64,000 bases of DNA from Trichoplax sp. H2 (taxonomy: Eukaryota > Placozoa > Uniplacotomia > Trichoplacea): positions 62,001 to 126,000 of the forward strand of contig NOWV01000125.1 in assembly GCA_003344405.1 (NCBI GenBank). Reading direction: 5' to 3'. The notes under the pieces are model-generated. The model was not told the origin of the DNA, ran no database searches, and saw nothing but the letters and a program-made list of their open reading frames with translations. The first letter of the stretch is position 1; every line of letters begins with the position of its first letter. This document shows positions 24,153 to 38,060 of this stretch, in pieces. The position numbers were made by a program, and so were the translations under genes.

Positions 24153-26747
24153 ATGTCGTTAGTAGCCGCTTATGATAGTAGTAGCGATAATGAGGTACTT
24201 GAAGAGTCAAAACCTTCAAAGCAGGGCAATAGTGGGGAAACGAAAGTCAATGCAAATCCTTCTACTCGTCAAGGTCTCCTTAGTTCGTTACCACCGCCCA
24301 AGAAAGTCAATGGAAAAGTCAAGATCGCTATGCCGTCGTTGCCCTCGGTAAGTATTAACTGAACGGAACAATTGGTTCTTACGATTTATCTTGATATGCA
24401 AAGTCATTACAATTATCACTAAGGATAGATTATGAAAGATTTCTTCAAATTTATCCTGTTTAGCTAGTACAAATGCACACGACAGTAGTCAAATTATAAT
24501 TGTTATTATTATTATCAACTACTCCTTCATTCTTTCGTTATTGCTATCGAAAGAACAGGTAGCTTAAAGAGGATCAATTAGAATCAGCTTACTCGTAATG
24601 TTACATGTTGACCTATTGGATTTATTGATAGATTGATTGCCATCCTTTAACGATGATTAATGAATTAAAATCTTTCAATTTTCTCGTTTATGCATCGTAG
24701 AATGATTCCGACAATGAAGAGGAACCCGAGAGTACTAAACCAAAATATAAATATAAGGTTCACTAACTAATGATTTATGAGACGATAATTGGATAAAATC
24801 AGATTATAGCTTCAGATTAGATAGTTACGTGTATCATTAATTTCCGCCTACCTTACTTTATAAGTAATTTTATGGCTGTTTATACTGCTACAAAGCTATC
24901 TTAGGGCATCTGTACCATAATTCTTGACTTTAATGACTGATTAACAGCGATCAGTTCAATACCTAGCTCCTGTAACAGTATAGTAATTTATTTTATTTTA
25001 AAAGTTGACATTAGCATTACGCTTTAAATTGCCTACAGTAATTCATTGCATTGATGGCAGGAATTTGTATTCATCTTCATCGCAGGCCGGTTCTAGTTTG
25101 ACCGAAATGTTACCTGCACCGAAAAACGCAATGTTTGCAAAGATGAAAGTTATTAAGTCTGATACAAAAAGTACCGGTACTGAACAAAGCAAACAACCAA
25201 TGATACCTTATACTTTAACTAAAAAAAAGAATGTTCGTCAGAATAAACCTACGCCAAACGAAGGCAAAAAATTTAGTGGAAATCTCCCGGAAGATGAAGA
25301 TAACTACGATGCAGGCGGATTTTTTGGCAACCTACAAGACAATCAACCTGACAAAACTTTGCAAAGGTTGCAGTCATACGCTTATGTTATGCCATTAAGT
25401 TGTGTATGATTCCAATCAGCAGTGTACACTGCATTATACAATAATATGTATGGCGATAGAAAAGAGATAGCAGAATTAACGAACCTATGACAATGTTCAC
25501 TCTGTTACATTTTAATACATTGTTATTGGATTGATAGTAGCTTCGCTTGTTTAGGCTTATGATTTATATAATGGCGTAATATCAGTATCACTTACAAGCA
25601 CATTTCAACTGCTACTTTGTAAATTTATAAACAGAATTCGTGCTCTTTACGCTATAAAAATCTTACTGATTTAGTATATAATATTTTCACGATTGCCATG
25701 ATTCCAAAATATAACAATGGATCGTATTGATATTTATAGCACCAATATGATACAGAAGAATAAATTGGACAGCATTGACAATTCTAAACACAGTAACTTT
25801 TCAAAATCAAATTATCTAAATTCCGCTCCTGATCCATCTCTTGAAAAATTTGAAGCACCTACATATCAGAATCAGGTAAATCACTATGTTGACGAATCTT
25901 AACTCAGTGATATATTCGTACATCTAATTTGTCCTTAAAATTTGAATAATTTATGCTAAGCTCATGGGGAGTTTAAGACATTTTTACTATAATTACTACA
26001 AATTCTTAGACACCAATTGCTGGAGTATCATGTTCGCCCGAATATACTCAAGGTAGTCAATACCAATACAATGATCATGGTAATTATAACGTCAATAGCT
26101 ATAACAGCACCTATGAAAATTCATCACAATCCAATTCTAGTGAAAGTAACTTCGTAAATGAATTAAAGCAAGACGAGCAGGTATTCTGTGATAAATCGTA
26201 CATGATCTATAATTATTAGTGTATAAATGTACTTGTTACATTTGTGTTACCTGATTAACTGTTTTGACTTGTAACAGTTCTTACGTATGCAAGGCAAGCG
26301 TAAACGTGGCGACGCAGAGATTATAAATATCATAGACGTTAATGAAGCAGATCATATTGCAGATGCTGCTAAATTTAGACAAAAATTTTCTACAGAAGAA
26401 CTGTCTTATCGGCCGGAGGTATGCATCATCTTGTATGCATTGGTATACTATTTGTAGCATGATATGTTCGATTGCTTATATTGCATTTACTACCGGATTT
26501 AGGATAGTGGCCGTTTAAAGCCATCGCAAATGCAAAAGCGTAAGCACCAGATAACGTATTTGGCCTTTCAGGTAAAGATTTGCTAACTGTTTGATAGTTT
26601 TAAATTAGTTGGCCTTAATCTATACTTTGGCATGATCCTAATTTGTTATTACTGTATCAGGCAAAAGAGCGTGAATTGGAACTGAAGAATACTTGGTCTG
26701 CGAACCGTGCAACCCGAAGACAGACTCAGTCAAAATACGGCTTTTAA
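24153..26747 (+). CDS. PRCC: PRCC homologue (splicing-associated mitotic checkpoint factor), 8 exons
   Basis: Exons: 24153-24347, 24701-24757, 25086-25366, 25740-25875, 26010-26180, 26278-26418, 26503-26571, 26661-26747; 378 residues, phases consistent. The N-terminus MSLVAAYDSSSDNE matches PRCC. Exon 2 encodes an acidic Ser/Asp/Glu stretch and exon 3 carries MLPAPKN, like the LLPQPKN of human PRCC. The C-terminus is diagnostic: RKHQITYLAFQAKERELEL, then NTWSANRATRRQTQSKYGF to the stop. PRCC is a nuclear, spliceosome-associated protein that binds MAD2B; its gene is fused to TFE3 in human renal carcinoma. The proline-rich N-terminal half of the vertebrate protein is much shorter here. The exon 2 donor (AAG|GTTCAC) is weak and the exon 3/4 junction was chosen by phase, so the middle is less certain. 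Confidence 0.93.
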
Positions 26748-27957
26748 GGTGCTAAAAATCTACTTCATCGTCCTGGTATGCTCCGAAAAACATTGCCCTA
26801 CTGCACGCCAATCAAAACATGAATGTTGCTAGTGACTATAATCTTGTAAAAATGATTGGTGTTTTTGTAAGAATGCAAAGTGATACTACAATCAATACTT
26901 CGTTATTGTATTGAAAATATTAGATTTGGATAATAACTACCGTATCTGTACTTCGCTCTTGACTTAGTGAATTGTTATACTGTAAGTCTGCATCTGTACA
27001 CTATGCTTCTACGTTTGGGAACATTTGCATATTCACAAACGTATCGATTTTGTATATAAATCTAAATATTCATGTTACTCAGTCAGCTTATGTAGCAATC
27101 TTAATAGAAGAGATGCCTCTGTTTTTAGTCATCTCAAGTACACAATTTCAAACGATAAAAAACTGATAATAAAAACTACCAAAGACAATTTATTATAATC
27201 ATAAACTGTCAATGTAAAACTTGCCTAGCTGCCTGTAATTTAATATATTCTTTACATATTGATTTCAAGACGAGCATTACAAAATATAAGTACGTATTAC
27301 GCTGTTACTTTATCATTAATTATTAATAATTGTACAATTAATCAATAATGGTATAACTTACAATAACGCGAATGAAGTTGTATTATTATACAAGTTAGAG
27401 GGCATGCAGGGTGCTTCAAATCGTTAGTTAGTTAGCAAGCTTATACAGAGTTGATTTTTAGAAACTGATGTTCATTGAAAATGAAATTAGCAATTGTAAC
27501 TCTCACCTCTAACCTGTACATATATATATATACGTAACTATTACATTTTATCGATACATAACTCATAATTGCATATTTTCAACTTTTTGCATACTTCATA
27601 AATTGCCAGTAAACAATGGAATTATCCTACTCTTAAGGCTAAGTACTTGAACTTTTTCAAGGTAATTACTAATCCCCGTATACAGGTTAGACTTCATAAT
27701 CGTAAAGAATATACGTATGTAATGTTAGGACAACTTCCTATGCACAGGTACATAATGTACTACACATAATGTAACTCCAAATTAAAATCTGAACATGAAA
27801 TACTTCAATATTAGTAAACCCTTCTAAGCTAAACCGTTAGCTACATCGTGTTTATGTACAGATCATAAGTGCATTGCACACCAAAAGCCATAGCATGTTG
27901 CTAGTATTCAATCCAGAGCTACTTGCAACTTTGATAGCTCGATTCGATGGAAAATAT
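26748..27957. other. Convergent intergenic region PRCC/SCAMP
   Basis: AT-rich 1.2 kb containing the two 3' UTRs. A short TA microsatellite lies near 27520-27535. No gene is supported; the frame at 26972-27166 is low-complexity. Confidence 0.6.
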
Positions 27958-30900
27958 TTAATACCTATTACCACTGTAATTAGCACCATATTCGGTTCTG
28001 CCTGCGTTATCCACAGCATTTCTAGCAGCCGTTGCTGCAGCACCTGCAACAGCATCTTTAACAAAATCACTTTGTACAGCACCTTGAGTCCATTCACTTC
28101 GTGCTTTCCCTACGCTTCCACCGGTGGTACGATATATAAAATGGACCTATTGCAAAATTACCGGTAAGTAACTGATTAGTTGTAGATCAGCAGTCAGTTA
28201 TATAATCCTAAAACTCTTCAAGAGCGTAAAGTTTCGTACCCTCTTCAGGATAAAAACTTGAATAATTGTTATAATGGTTGCTAAGATAGCACAAATAAAA
28301 TACATGGCTGCGAGTGGCTTCTGTTTCTTATCAAGAGCCATTGCGCCGCCTATAAAACCACTAAAAAAGATCATATACATTAATGATTGAGCAAATTATT
28401 CATTTTCCTTCCTTGCTTGTTGTAAGGAAGCTTATACAATGAGCAACTTACCAAGTACCAGATCCAGCCGGACCTATAATCCATACGCATTGAAATATGA
28501 TTTGAAAAAAGAACACGAAGAAGAATTGCATAAAATTCATAGAGCTGTCATCCCTGTAAAAACACAGATTTTTTATAAGTTAGCGTCAACTTAAGAAGGG
28601 CAATACTGTACCATTGCAGATCAACATATCAATGGTCTTAATTAATAACCTAAATGCTTTGTAAATAGGTCGGTACCAACAACAAATTGAGCATGGTGAC
28701 CATATAACGAACCAAACAATTGATAAAGCAAAATTAAGTGCGCCATTATCCATGCCAAGCACCATCCCCGCAATACCACATATCATATTATACATTAGTA
28801 AGAAAACGTATGCTGTAAGACAAAGAAATCAATCATGTAAGAATCAAGTCATACAGTTTTAGATAGAAATATGACCCGACGAATGACCATATATATTAAA
28901 CTCACCAAACCATAGATAGTATATTATTCTTTGTAGCCTTTGATGTTCCACAGGTATATCCACGCCAATATCATGATACCAACATGGCTGCACACAGCAT
29001 TTTTTTGGTAAAGGTGGAAAATTATTCGGTCTCGCTCCTATACGTGTAGAAGATGGCAATTCAATAAATTGTGAAACAATTTTGTATTTTCGCCTGGTTA
29101 GAAGGCTGTACATTATCATCAAACTCTTAAGAATATCAAAGACTAATTCAGCTAAAACTAAAATGAAGCTCTGTAGTCTCTGAAAATTAATAGAAAACTG
29201 CAGTAGGATAGATTCTGCGTTTTTACCGTCAGCTGGTCCAGCAGATCTTTTGAGTTCGTCTTCTTTTCTCTTTAATTCAGCTGCTTTTCGTTCTAACTCC
29301 TATGGTTCGGTAACACAGAAAACATGTAAAATATCAATTAGCAACAACGGTAAAACTCTTAAGAACTACCTGTTTAAAATAAAATTAATAACATAACACC
29401 ATGCTATCATATCGATCCAGTTATATAATGACAACCGCTAATGACTAGGAGCGAATAACCAGGTTTAGTCAGGTATTACTAACCTGTTCTCTGGAGTAAA
29501 AGTCGTTTACTTGCGCCTATTGATACATAAAGATAAAGGATAGGCAAGTTAAGAATCCTACCCAAATTTAAATTGTAGTAATCTAAGTTACACTAACAAT
29601 AAGCACTGAAATTTTTACTATTTACTTATTTATTATTATTAATACAATGATGACACTTGATAATATCTAATGATACAATCCAGCTATATCTTTAAAATAT
29701 ATTATTTGCACACAATACATATTTATCGTAATGTCATAATCACACAAATGCTCATAACTTTCAACACCTAAAAATAGTGCGGCAAGTTTTGAGTCATAGT
29801 CCGATCGATCACTTATGCTTAACAGGCAACTCACCGAAGCAGTTTCACGATAAGAAGGAGGATCAGCTGGTTTCGTTTCCATGACAGCTGGCTCAGGCTT
29901 AGGTTCCTGTCTCGAGCCAGGTGATGACGTACGTTGCTCAGTGGCAGGCGATTTTTCACGAGCAACAGTAGAATTTGAAGCAGTCATCTAAAATAAACAT
30001 AAGGGGAAAATTAGATTAAGTTTTTATTTACCAAAATATAACTGTCTCCTGCTACTAAGAAAAGGCTAATAAAAATTAAAAGACCCTAAAAATCAGCGCG
30101 ACTAAATTTTCCTTATCTTTAGTAATAGTAAATCAAGAATTATGGCAAATTGTGAATTTCGTACAGTGGTAACTGTAAGTTACGGCATGCGCAGCTATTG
30201 TACAATGAACGCGTCAAGTACAATGCAAAATCGTTAGTTATTGCATTTAATCGATAGTTATAAGATTGGAATCGTAGCAAGCAACATTTCTGTATCACCA
30301 CGTAATAAGCGCTCTTATTACAATCTCGTTCTCTAATACGTTTCATACTAGAGATTTTGTTATTCATTACACATATAATCGAAATATTTAATTGTTCAGA
30401 AAAGTACTGTGGCAGTTTAATTGAAATCAATAATGATGATATTCGGTGATATTATTAAGGTACGGTAAGCTGAAACGATTAAGGATAGGACCGTAGTGCT
30501 AGCTACTTTAAATTAAGGATGCGTTCACACGGTGTACGTACAATACCATTTGTCTTGATGCATTACAACTATTATATCGTTGCGTAACTTACCGTTGACG
30601 CCCTGACTGTATTTTCGCCGAAGGGATTTTGGCGTCCTTCCAAAGCACTCTGGGCTGCAGTAGTATGGGAGGTGATCGACGGATCCTAAAATCATGAATC
30701 ATGTCTAAGATATTGCAATATCATCACAGTAAAACTGACAGGTGTGTATCATATAACTTCAGTACAACTTGCATTTTTAAAACTCACAAGCATTATAACT
30801 AATTTAACAAACTTGCAGCAAAAATATTAAAGTTCGAAATAATATAGATTAATAGCGAGTAACATCGTTGACCACTATGCTAGCGCATACGTGCTATACT

Positions 30901-32018
30901 TAGTATATCATTTACTATTTTCATGCACAGCATAAGAAAAGTGAGTTGACGACTTGCCATGACAAATTGCTGAGGTTCAACATTAAATCATCTCTATCTT
31001 TGAATGTCATGGGTCAACATGTTGATACATGTTATGTAGTACATGGCGCTACATTGCTTTTCGAGCTTAAGATCAGACATGTAGTGTGCAGTCAGACTAC
31101 TCTATATCTCACGTCTTTAATGACTAGAATCAAAACTTGTTCGCAGTCAAGGTAGCTTAGCTAGCTTTTGCGTCATTGCACCGTATGGCAGATAACTAAT
31201 TTAAGTAGCTGTCCGAAACGTACTTATTAATCCATAGTATTGTATAGTATGCGAGCATAAAGTACAACTGGATCACACTACATCTTCACAAGCAATTTTA
31301 AGTAGTAACAAAATTGTGTAGTTAAGATTATTTGCGTAAAAAGAAAGAAATACTTTCAATTGAATACGCAAACGTAAGAGAACAATGTTTTCCAGTAGTC
31401 AAGTCTATCGCTCCTTCCTTCAGAGTCAACACGTATAGTATACTGTACTCGTATACTAACTATCCACTACCACTACAGTAGAGCAGCTACAAATTCTAAA
31501 GCGACAAACTGTAATGGCTACAATGAATGCATTGTAGTGGATAGCATCAGTCAAGCAGAAGTTATTTCGTTAACAACAGTAAGGGTTTTAAAAGATTGAA
31601 ATTTTTCAAATTTCTATGTGAAGGCAAATAAGTGTAGTATCATTTTTGATAAACGCCAGACAAAACACATACAAGGTACTGACTGTATCAACGCATAAAA
31701 TCATTCTTTCCAGTTCTATAGTATGTGCAGTAAAAGTTGAGCACAGTGAGTACCAAGTACCGAGCACTACAGATCCGCACTAGTGTACCGCTGCAAGCTA
31801 AAAAATATATATCATTGAAAATGAAGAATCTACCACAACAGCACTACAGAACATGATATTAAGCAACGAGGTATCCTGTTATCACTATTCTATTGTACTC
31901 TTACCTACTACAACAGCATAGCATAGAACGAAAACGAGAATGTAATCACTGAACATTTTTGACTTACAGCAAAAGGATTGTCTCCTTCGCTATCGGCGAA
32001 TGGATTTGAATCAGCCAT
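27958..32018 (-). CDS. SCAMP: Secretory carrier-associated membrane protein (SCAMP), 10 exons
   Basis: Exons, in minus-strand order: 31968-32018, 30593-30685, 29835-29987, 29484-29516, 29227-29299, 28906-29037, 28650-28812, 28452-28553, 28240-28360, 27958-28146; 369 residues, all phases closing. The protein starts MADSNPFADSEGDNPFA and has three NPF motifs for EH-domain binding. A Pro-rich segment containing PSYRE follows, then a coiled coil (ELERKAAELKRKEDELKR). The four-helix SCAMP core carries NNFPPLPKKCCVQPCWYHDI, YYLW, CWYRPIYKAFR and a C-G-F-I junction. The C-terminal tail starts VHFIYRTTGG. SCAMPs are tetraspanning proteins of post-Golgi and endosomal recycling membranes. Introns 1 and 2 (about 1.3 and 0.6 kb) are the longest; nothing else was recognised in them. 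Confidence 0.95.
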
Positions 32019-35000
32019 ATCCTACTTCTGAATCGTAATTACTTTCAGTAATAACTTGAATCTAAAGCGTAAACAGAGCTTGCAAAGTTCTAATAGTTGT
32101 ACACGTGAAATGAACGGATAACACAGTGTTGGTTTTATTTCGGTCAATGAAATCTAGACTTCCGAGCAAGAAAGTTCAACTGGCACAACTGGCAAAAACT
32201 AAACGGGCTTCCAAATTTTGTAGGATAAATCCCTCACGTAACTGTGTTAAATTGCGATACAGTACAGTAATACTTATTCTCTAGCGCGGTACAGTTAGCA
32301 TACATTATTACAGTACAGTACGTACAGTGAAAAGTACTTTCCATCAAGTACTGTAAACACATACAGTACAGTACAGTACAGTACAGAGTACAATCGTCGT
32401 CGTTTTCAAATTGTAACAGCTGCACAGGGTACAGTACAGTACAAGATGGCAACGTATTCGGTGTTTAGTAATGTTTGAGCTACCCTACTACTGCAGCGGC
32501 CCAACTGGAAAATAATTACGTCATTATTTCAATTCTCGAAGGACTCGGGAAGCAAATATTGTAATGTTCTAAAAATATGAACGCCACCTTCGACGCGCTA
32601 TAAACACAACGTTATTCAAAGTATATGTATTAATATAATAACGTAGTAAATAAAATGTCATTGTAATAACAATTAACCAGTGAAAAACATTAGTAGCTCT
32701 CGACTATAACTACATTGTATACTGTAAATGATAGCGATATCAATCGTACGAGGATTAATGTGGTACGAATTAGAATAAGGATTAGCTGCAATTGACCTTA
32801 TAAGCTATGCAAGCTATCATCTTAACAAATACATACATATTTATAAGCCGTCATTATACAATATAATTTGAAATACTGTATTATAAGTTAACTAATACTG
32901 GATAGAGGTAGTTCACGAATTACTATAATTATTCATTCGAAAAGATAGTAGCTTCAATACATTGAATGTCGAATGCGTAGCCCCTCTCGTATGCTACATC
33001 GAAATACAGTAAACTAACTCGGTTAATAGGGCAAATATTATGCAAAGAATAGCTAATATCGTTATATTTTCTCTTGTGACACTACATCAATCACACTAGA
33101 CAAGGTTAGACACTACAAAGTAGCATAAAGCGTAAAGTCCACTTTTTATAGTGAACGAGTCAATACGTATAATTACGATATTGATATTACTGTATACGTT
33201 TATCTTATCGGTTAAGTAGTTATGCAGTTTACCTGCCCTAATTTCTAGACGTTACAAGTCTGTCACACATAACAAATGTTGCTTTAATTTATACCGTAAG
33301 AGTGATAATATAAATTTATTTATAACTTGATAAAATGGACTAAAATGAAATAATCGTTATAAATAAATTGTAATTGCTTATAATAAACTATAATTATCAC
33401 GTAATAATTTAGTCCAACAACTTTATTTGAACTATTAATATTAGAGTTGCCTATCCATCTTGATCAATCAATTTATTTCGTTAATTTGTTTAAATTGCTG
33501 TGCTCTGTAATAGCAAAACTAGTAAAGAGTGAAGAAAAGCAAATTTTGAAAAATAGGTTACGTGCTTCATTAATATTCTCCAATAGGAAACTCTAAATCT
33601 CGGGTATACAACAGTACACTGTACATATGTAGCTTATTTTTACACACTTTATAAGTTCACTGAGTTCATATTTTAGTTACTATATAGGAACTTGTAAATG
33701 CTCACCGACAAGTAAATGTTTGGCATTTTAATGACCAACCTATAATATTTACTATACTGTATACCGTAACTTGATCAACTGGCGATTCTGTCATGATTCT
33801 GCATGTATTACCATTACGTAATCTTAACTTGAAAGCATGAGTAGTCTACAAATAAAAGTATACACATGTAATCCCTGTATGCTGTACGTACTAGTACAGT
33901 AGTGTATAGTTTTGAACTATACCATTTTTTCCCGTTATTATTACTGTGCTATTATATCAAAATCACAAATTTATGCGCAAGTTAGTTCTGTAAAACACAG
34001 TACCGCTCATTAACGACTTATCATTACAGGAAGTCTGTGCAGTGTGCAGTAGACCTCTAGTGTGCATTGCTATGCACAATTACATATACAAACTAACGTG
34101 TTGTGATTGGATAATAGCAACTAGGTCTTTCAACTTCAGTCATAAGGAGAAGTATTTATCGACGAGCTAAAAATAGAGTTCGTGTATATCCAGTTTCTCC
34201 TGTCTGGATCTAAATATTATAAGGTACCAAGAAATAGTAAGTCTTTTGTACTACATCGTAGTAATTCCTATCAACATAACTGTACTGTACGATTGCAGAC
34301 TACGATTGACGCTCAATCATTCATTCTTATAAACTTTTACAAACTGATTATGAATTTTACTTACTGACGTGAAACACAAGTTCAACAGATCTTTCCAAAG
34401 CTATGTCTTGCCGTTACCATCCGAATGTATGCCTGTATACACGCACCATTTTTCGGATCTTAGCACATTTTCTTCTAACCAAATTCGGAGTAAAAGATTG
34501 AAGTTTTACAAAATTTTACCATCACAGTTATTTAGTCGCACACCGATGATGTCATTAATTTTATCTAAAAATTACGGGGTATTACCGCATAAATAATTAA
34601 TTAGCTTATTCATTAACCTAGAATCCCGAGTCTAAAATAATACCGTATTACGACTGACTGTCAGGGCCGCAACGCTACATTGACCACCGTACCTTACGTA
34701 CGTTGTTTTCCTCTCGGAGAACATGAAATTGTATAGTTTTATATTTAGAGAGAACAATGGTTGATCAATGTCTATATATGGTCATATTAATGTTAAATGA
34801 GCACTTCGATCCTTATTTGGACGTTTTTCAAGTTATATTTGCATACTGTACTGTACTGTACTGTAAGTTCAAATCTACGATAATTTCGTAGTCGATTGAT
34901 GATTTAATTTTATTTGAAACAGTTTAAATGTTTTTATTACCTCGATCATAGAGGCTAGATGGCACTTGGTGAATGCGGTATACTGCGCACTCAGGGACTT

Positions 35001-36039
35001 GTAAGAAAAGAAGTCTCTAGTACAGTACTGTACTATTGTACTTACATAGAACTGTACAGTACAATGCTTTAGACTTAATTCGAAATCCACCCTGTCTTCA
35101 GAGGCTGAACACCACTACTTTAGAAATAGACTTGACTCCTGGTCCTCAGAACATCGTAAAAATGAAAAATACTAGTAGGCCCATGCTCTTTTATACTTCG
35201 CGTACTGTTATATATATATATATATATAGTCTGTATGTACTTACTTGTACTTTTTACTTTAAATTATAATTATATAATTAATATATTAATATTAATTCAT
35301 TTGCAACCAAAAATCTTCAATTGGAAATCGCACGACGATCAATAAAGAAATAAAGGTTACAGTTTACAGAACATTTTAATCCTTAGTAAAAGATATCAAG
35401 TACATTAAACTGATGAAATCCAAATAGTTTAACAATTTAGAATTCGTAAATTTGACGTAGCATTGACAAAATGCAAATACATTTTTAATTATTAATGTAC
35501 AGTATAATACTGTATTGAGCGGATAACGATTCTAATCATTATATGTATAATTTTTGACTGCATACTATTGTACTGTACAACAGATCGCAACGCTGTAATT
35601 AGTAGTAGATCAAGTTATGCTTGCATATATGCGTTACTTGATAGTAATGCAGCTATGCTATTCAAGCAGTCATAGTCTAGACTGCTATAGCTGTTAGTAA
35701 ATATCAGATCTCACAGCGATACGAAACAACATTTACTATCAATTTCTTACAGCAATAGCAACAGTAATGTAGTGGTTATAGATAAATGACGTAATGGATT
35801 GACTCATTGTAACTGCAATAGATAGATAGGCATATGATGTAGTACCATATTTTCTAACAACCAGAGGTGAACGCAACATCTAAAAGTCCTAGGTGAACAT
35901 TTCCTGTGGACAAGTGCAACGAACAGAACTAGTCTAGTTCAAACATTCAATCTGAATTTGGCAAGCATAACAACATCAACTATGAAATTCTTTCCTTTAT
36001 GAACAAGAAATGGGTAAACGCTAACAGATTGTATAACAT
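32019..36039. other. Large intergenic region, repeat-bearing
   Basis: Four kilobases without a supported gene. It holds the GTAC cluster at 32257-32443, smaller patches at about 34844-34866 and 35018-35063, and a short TA microsatellite near 35208-35228. Several open frames of 60-77 codons occur, none with recognisable protein character. Confidence 0.6.
32257..32443. repeat. GTAC repeat cluster upstream of SCAMP
   Basis: Runs of ACAGTACAGTAC occur at about 32258-32268, 32308-32330, 32362-32382 and 32429-32442. They begin about 240 bases upstream of the SCAMP start codon on the minus strand. Confidence 0.75.
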
Positions 36040-37734
36040 TTAAGCTGCAAGCAACTCTTTACATCGATAATCAGTTGTCAATTCAGCTGCGGTTTTTTCT
36101 GAACCATCCGCAAGGTCACGTTCAGCACCATTATCTAATAAGAGCTTTATTATATCTAGTTGGCCATTCTTTGCTGCGACATGTAGTGGAGTTTGGTTAT
36201 TAGTCAACGAAGGCTCGTTTACATCAATTTCGTTATTGCAGGCTTTCAGCAGCGTTTGTAAATAGATTATAGTAATGCTATCATAGACAGCTTGTAAGTC
36301 AGGCTTGAAGAGTTTATAAGATCGATTATCAATCACAAAGTAGAATAAAATTTTACAACATTCCTGAAGTTCTTTATCCTTTAGTAGCTCCAAAAAGAAT
36401 GTAATAAACTGGTAGCATGGTAGTCGCTCTGCAATACTCATAGGAAAGGTCGGATTGTTACTCATATAGTTAACCAACACAATAAAACTGGAGTAATCAT
36501 AATAGTCATACTTTATCGATTTAAAGTTAAACATGTGTGGTATTAAACGGACTATTGTAGTAAGCTGTTGTTTCGTAAACGACAACTTGGTTGCATACAA
36601 AGGCTTCAGCAAAGGCAATTCGGCATCTAATCGATACTTCATAATCGATACGATGTTCTTTCGAACGCACTCACCAATATTTTCCGGTCCATATTCATTG
36701 ATAAGGTCTAAATGGGTTTGTTTGCCCTCATTGACAGCTCGACAAATGGCATAAAGAAGACTTCGCTCACTCGTATCTCTTCTAACTAAAGTTTGAAAAA
36801 TTTCAAGATTTTCTTCTCTCATAGCGATCACAAATGAGTTGTTAATATCCTCGCGAATTTTGGCACCATAATTGATCAGCACTTCTATAATCTCCCTGTA
36901 ACCAAGCATTGTCGCATATGACAATGGCGACATATCGTATTTATCACATTCATTAATTTTCGCACCAGATTTGATAGCATTTTGTATTTTTTCCATATCT
37001 CTAGTAATAACAGCTCTGTGTAAAGTTGGCATCTTAAATTGCAGTAGATATTGTAACAAAAGCTGTCTACCATCTTCACCACTGGAAATCAGAACATTGA
37101 CATGACTGCTAAAAGTACTAGTGGGTACAGATTCGACAGATTCAAGAATCCATGGATTTTGTAGTGGTCCTGGATTATGAAGTAACATTTCAACAAAGTG
37201 GAAACGATTCGAATGCAGTGCAGTTTCGAAGGGACTCAACCAACATTTATCGTACTCAAGCGAGTCATCCTTGTGGTTATTCAATATCTGGATTAATTTT
37301 CGACCAAGAACTTCATAGCCAAATTTAGCAGCAAAGTCTAGCATTCGTCTATGATCTGGTACATCTTGATGATCGGCCAATTGGAGGTTTATGGCGAAAA
37401 ATTTATAGCCCAAGTCTGCTAGCCAACCAACCCTTTCTTCAAGGGTGCTTAAGGCGCTATGCGATTCAATGCAATATCGTTTTGCAGTGCGATTGGGTCC
37501 AAGGAATGCACGTTGGTAATATGTTTGATAAGAGTCTCCTTTTAGTAACATGGGATTTGCTGTCAATTCATGATTGATGACATAACTCCATACCTCATTA
37601 TGATCGATGACATCACGAAAAGTTTTGCAAACCAATTTTAAAATAGGTAGCTTGTACCCAGGCAAAAAGCCAAATATTTGTGCTAAGATTTCTTCTGGTA
37701 GTAATTCCATGCTCCCCTTTTGTAACGCAGGCAA
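36040..37734 (-). CDS. F-box and ankyrin-repeat protein, single exon
   Basis: One exon, 564 residues. Residues about 9-50 form an F-box (MELLPEEILAQIFGFLP, then LKLVCKTFRDVI), the SKP1-binding module of SCF ubiquitin ligases. Ankyrin-type repeats are visible at about 263-292 (MSPLSYATMLGYREIIEVLI) and 512-545 (TPLHVAAKNGQLDIIKLLLD). More degenerate helices lie between. The likely role is a substrate receptor of an SCF E3 ligase with ankyrin repeats for target binding; the target is unknown. The arrangement (F-box first, ankyrins spread over a long helical body) does not match a named vertebrate protein I recognise. A GTAC cluster lies about 270 bases upstream. Confidence 0.85.
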   Translation of the reverse strand: MPALQKGSMELLPEEILAQIFGFLPGYKLPILKLVCKTFRDVIDHNEVWSYVINHELTANPMLLKGDSYQTYYQRAFLGPNRTAKRYCIESHSALSTLEERVGWLADLGYKFFAINLQLADHQDVPDHRRMLDFAAKFGYEVLGRKLIQILNNHKDDSLEYDKCWLSPFETALHSNRFHFVEMLLHNPGPLQNPWILESVESVPTSTFSSHVNVLISSGEDGRQLLLQYLLQFKMPTLHRAVITRDMEKIQNAIKSGAKINECDKYDMSPLSYATMLGYREIIEVLINYGAKIREDINNSFVIAMREENLEIFQTLVRRDTSERSLLYAICRAVNEGKQTHLDLINEYGPENIGECVRKNIVSIMKYRLDAELPLLKPLYATKLSFTKQQLTTIVRLIPHMFNFKSIKYDYYDYSSFIVLVNYMSNNPTFPMSIAERLPCYQFITFFLELLKDKELQECCKILFYFVIDNRSYKLFKPDLQAVYDSITIIYLQTLLKACNNEIDVNEPSLTNNQTPLHVAAKNGQLDIIKLLLDNGAERDLADGSEKTAAELTTDYRCKELLAA

Positions 37735-38004
37735 AAGTCAGTAATATCGGATTGGTTGTTAGTTTAGGTTTTCACTCGATCAGGCTATCTAAGAAAGCAC
37801 GTGTATAGGCTTTGTACATTTATTTTGGACCGGTCTGCGCAGATTAGCGTCTCATCGGAGAAATCTTGATAAGGTAATGCAAGGTGATGATACAAAACTT
37901 GCTCGAGCTATCTTGCTTCTTCTCGTACCTCCTTTACTGAATTCTTCTCAATAATAATTTTAATATCAAAGTCTTAATTTTAATATCAAAGTCTGAAAGA
38001 AGAC

Positions 38005-38060
38005 GTACTGTACAGTAGACTCGTACAGTACTGTACTGTACACTGTACAGTGTACTGTAG
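38005..38060. repeat. GTAC repeat cluster upstream of the F-box/ankyrin gene
   Basis: The cluster reads ACGTACTGTACAG to GTACAGTACTGTACTGTACA to GTGTACTGTAG. It starts about 270 bases upstream of the minus-strand start codon. A further patch lies at about 38170-38255. Confidence 0.7.

Noticed and set aside
27874-28167. 97-codon plus-strand frame
   Set aside because: Antisense shadow of the last SCAMP exon.
36533-36754. Plus-strand frame inside the F-box gene
   Set aside because: Antisense shadow of a well-supported coding exon.
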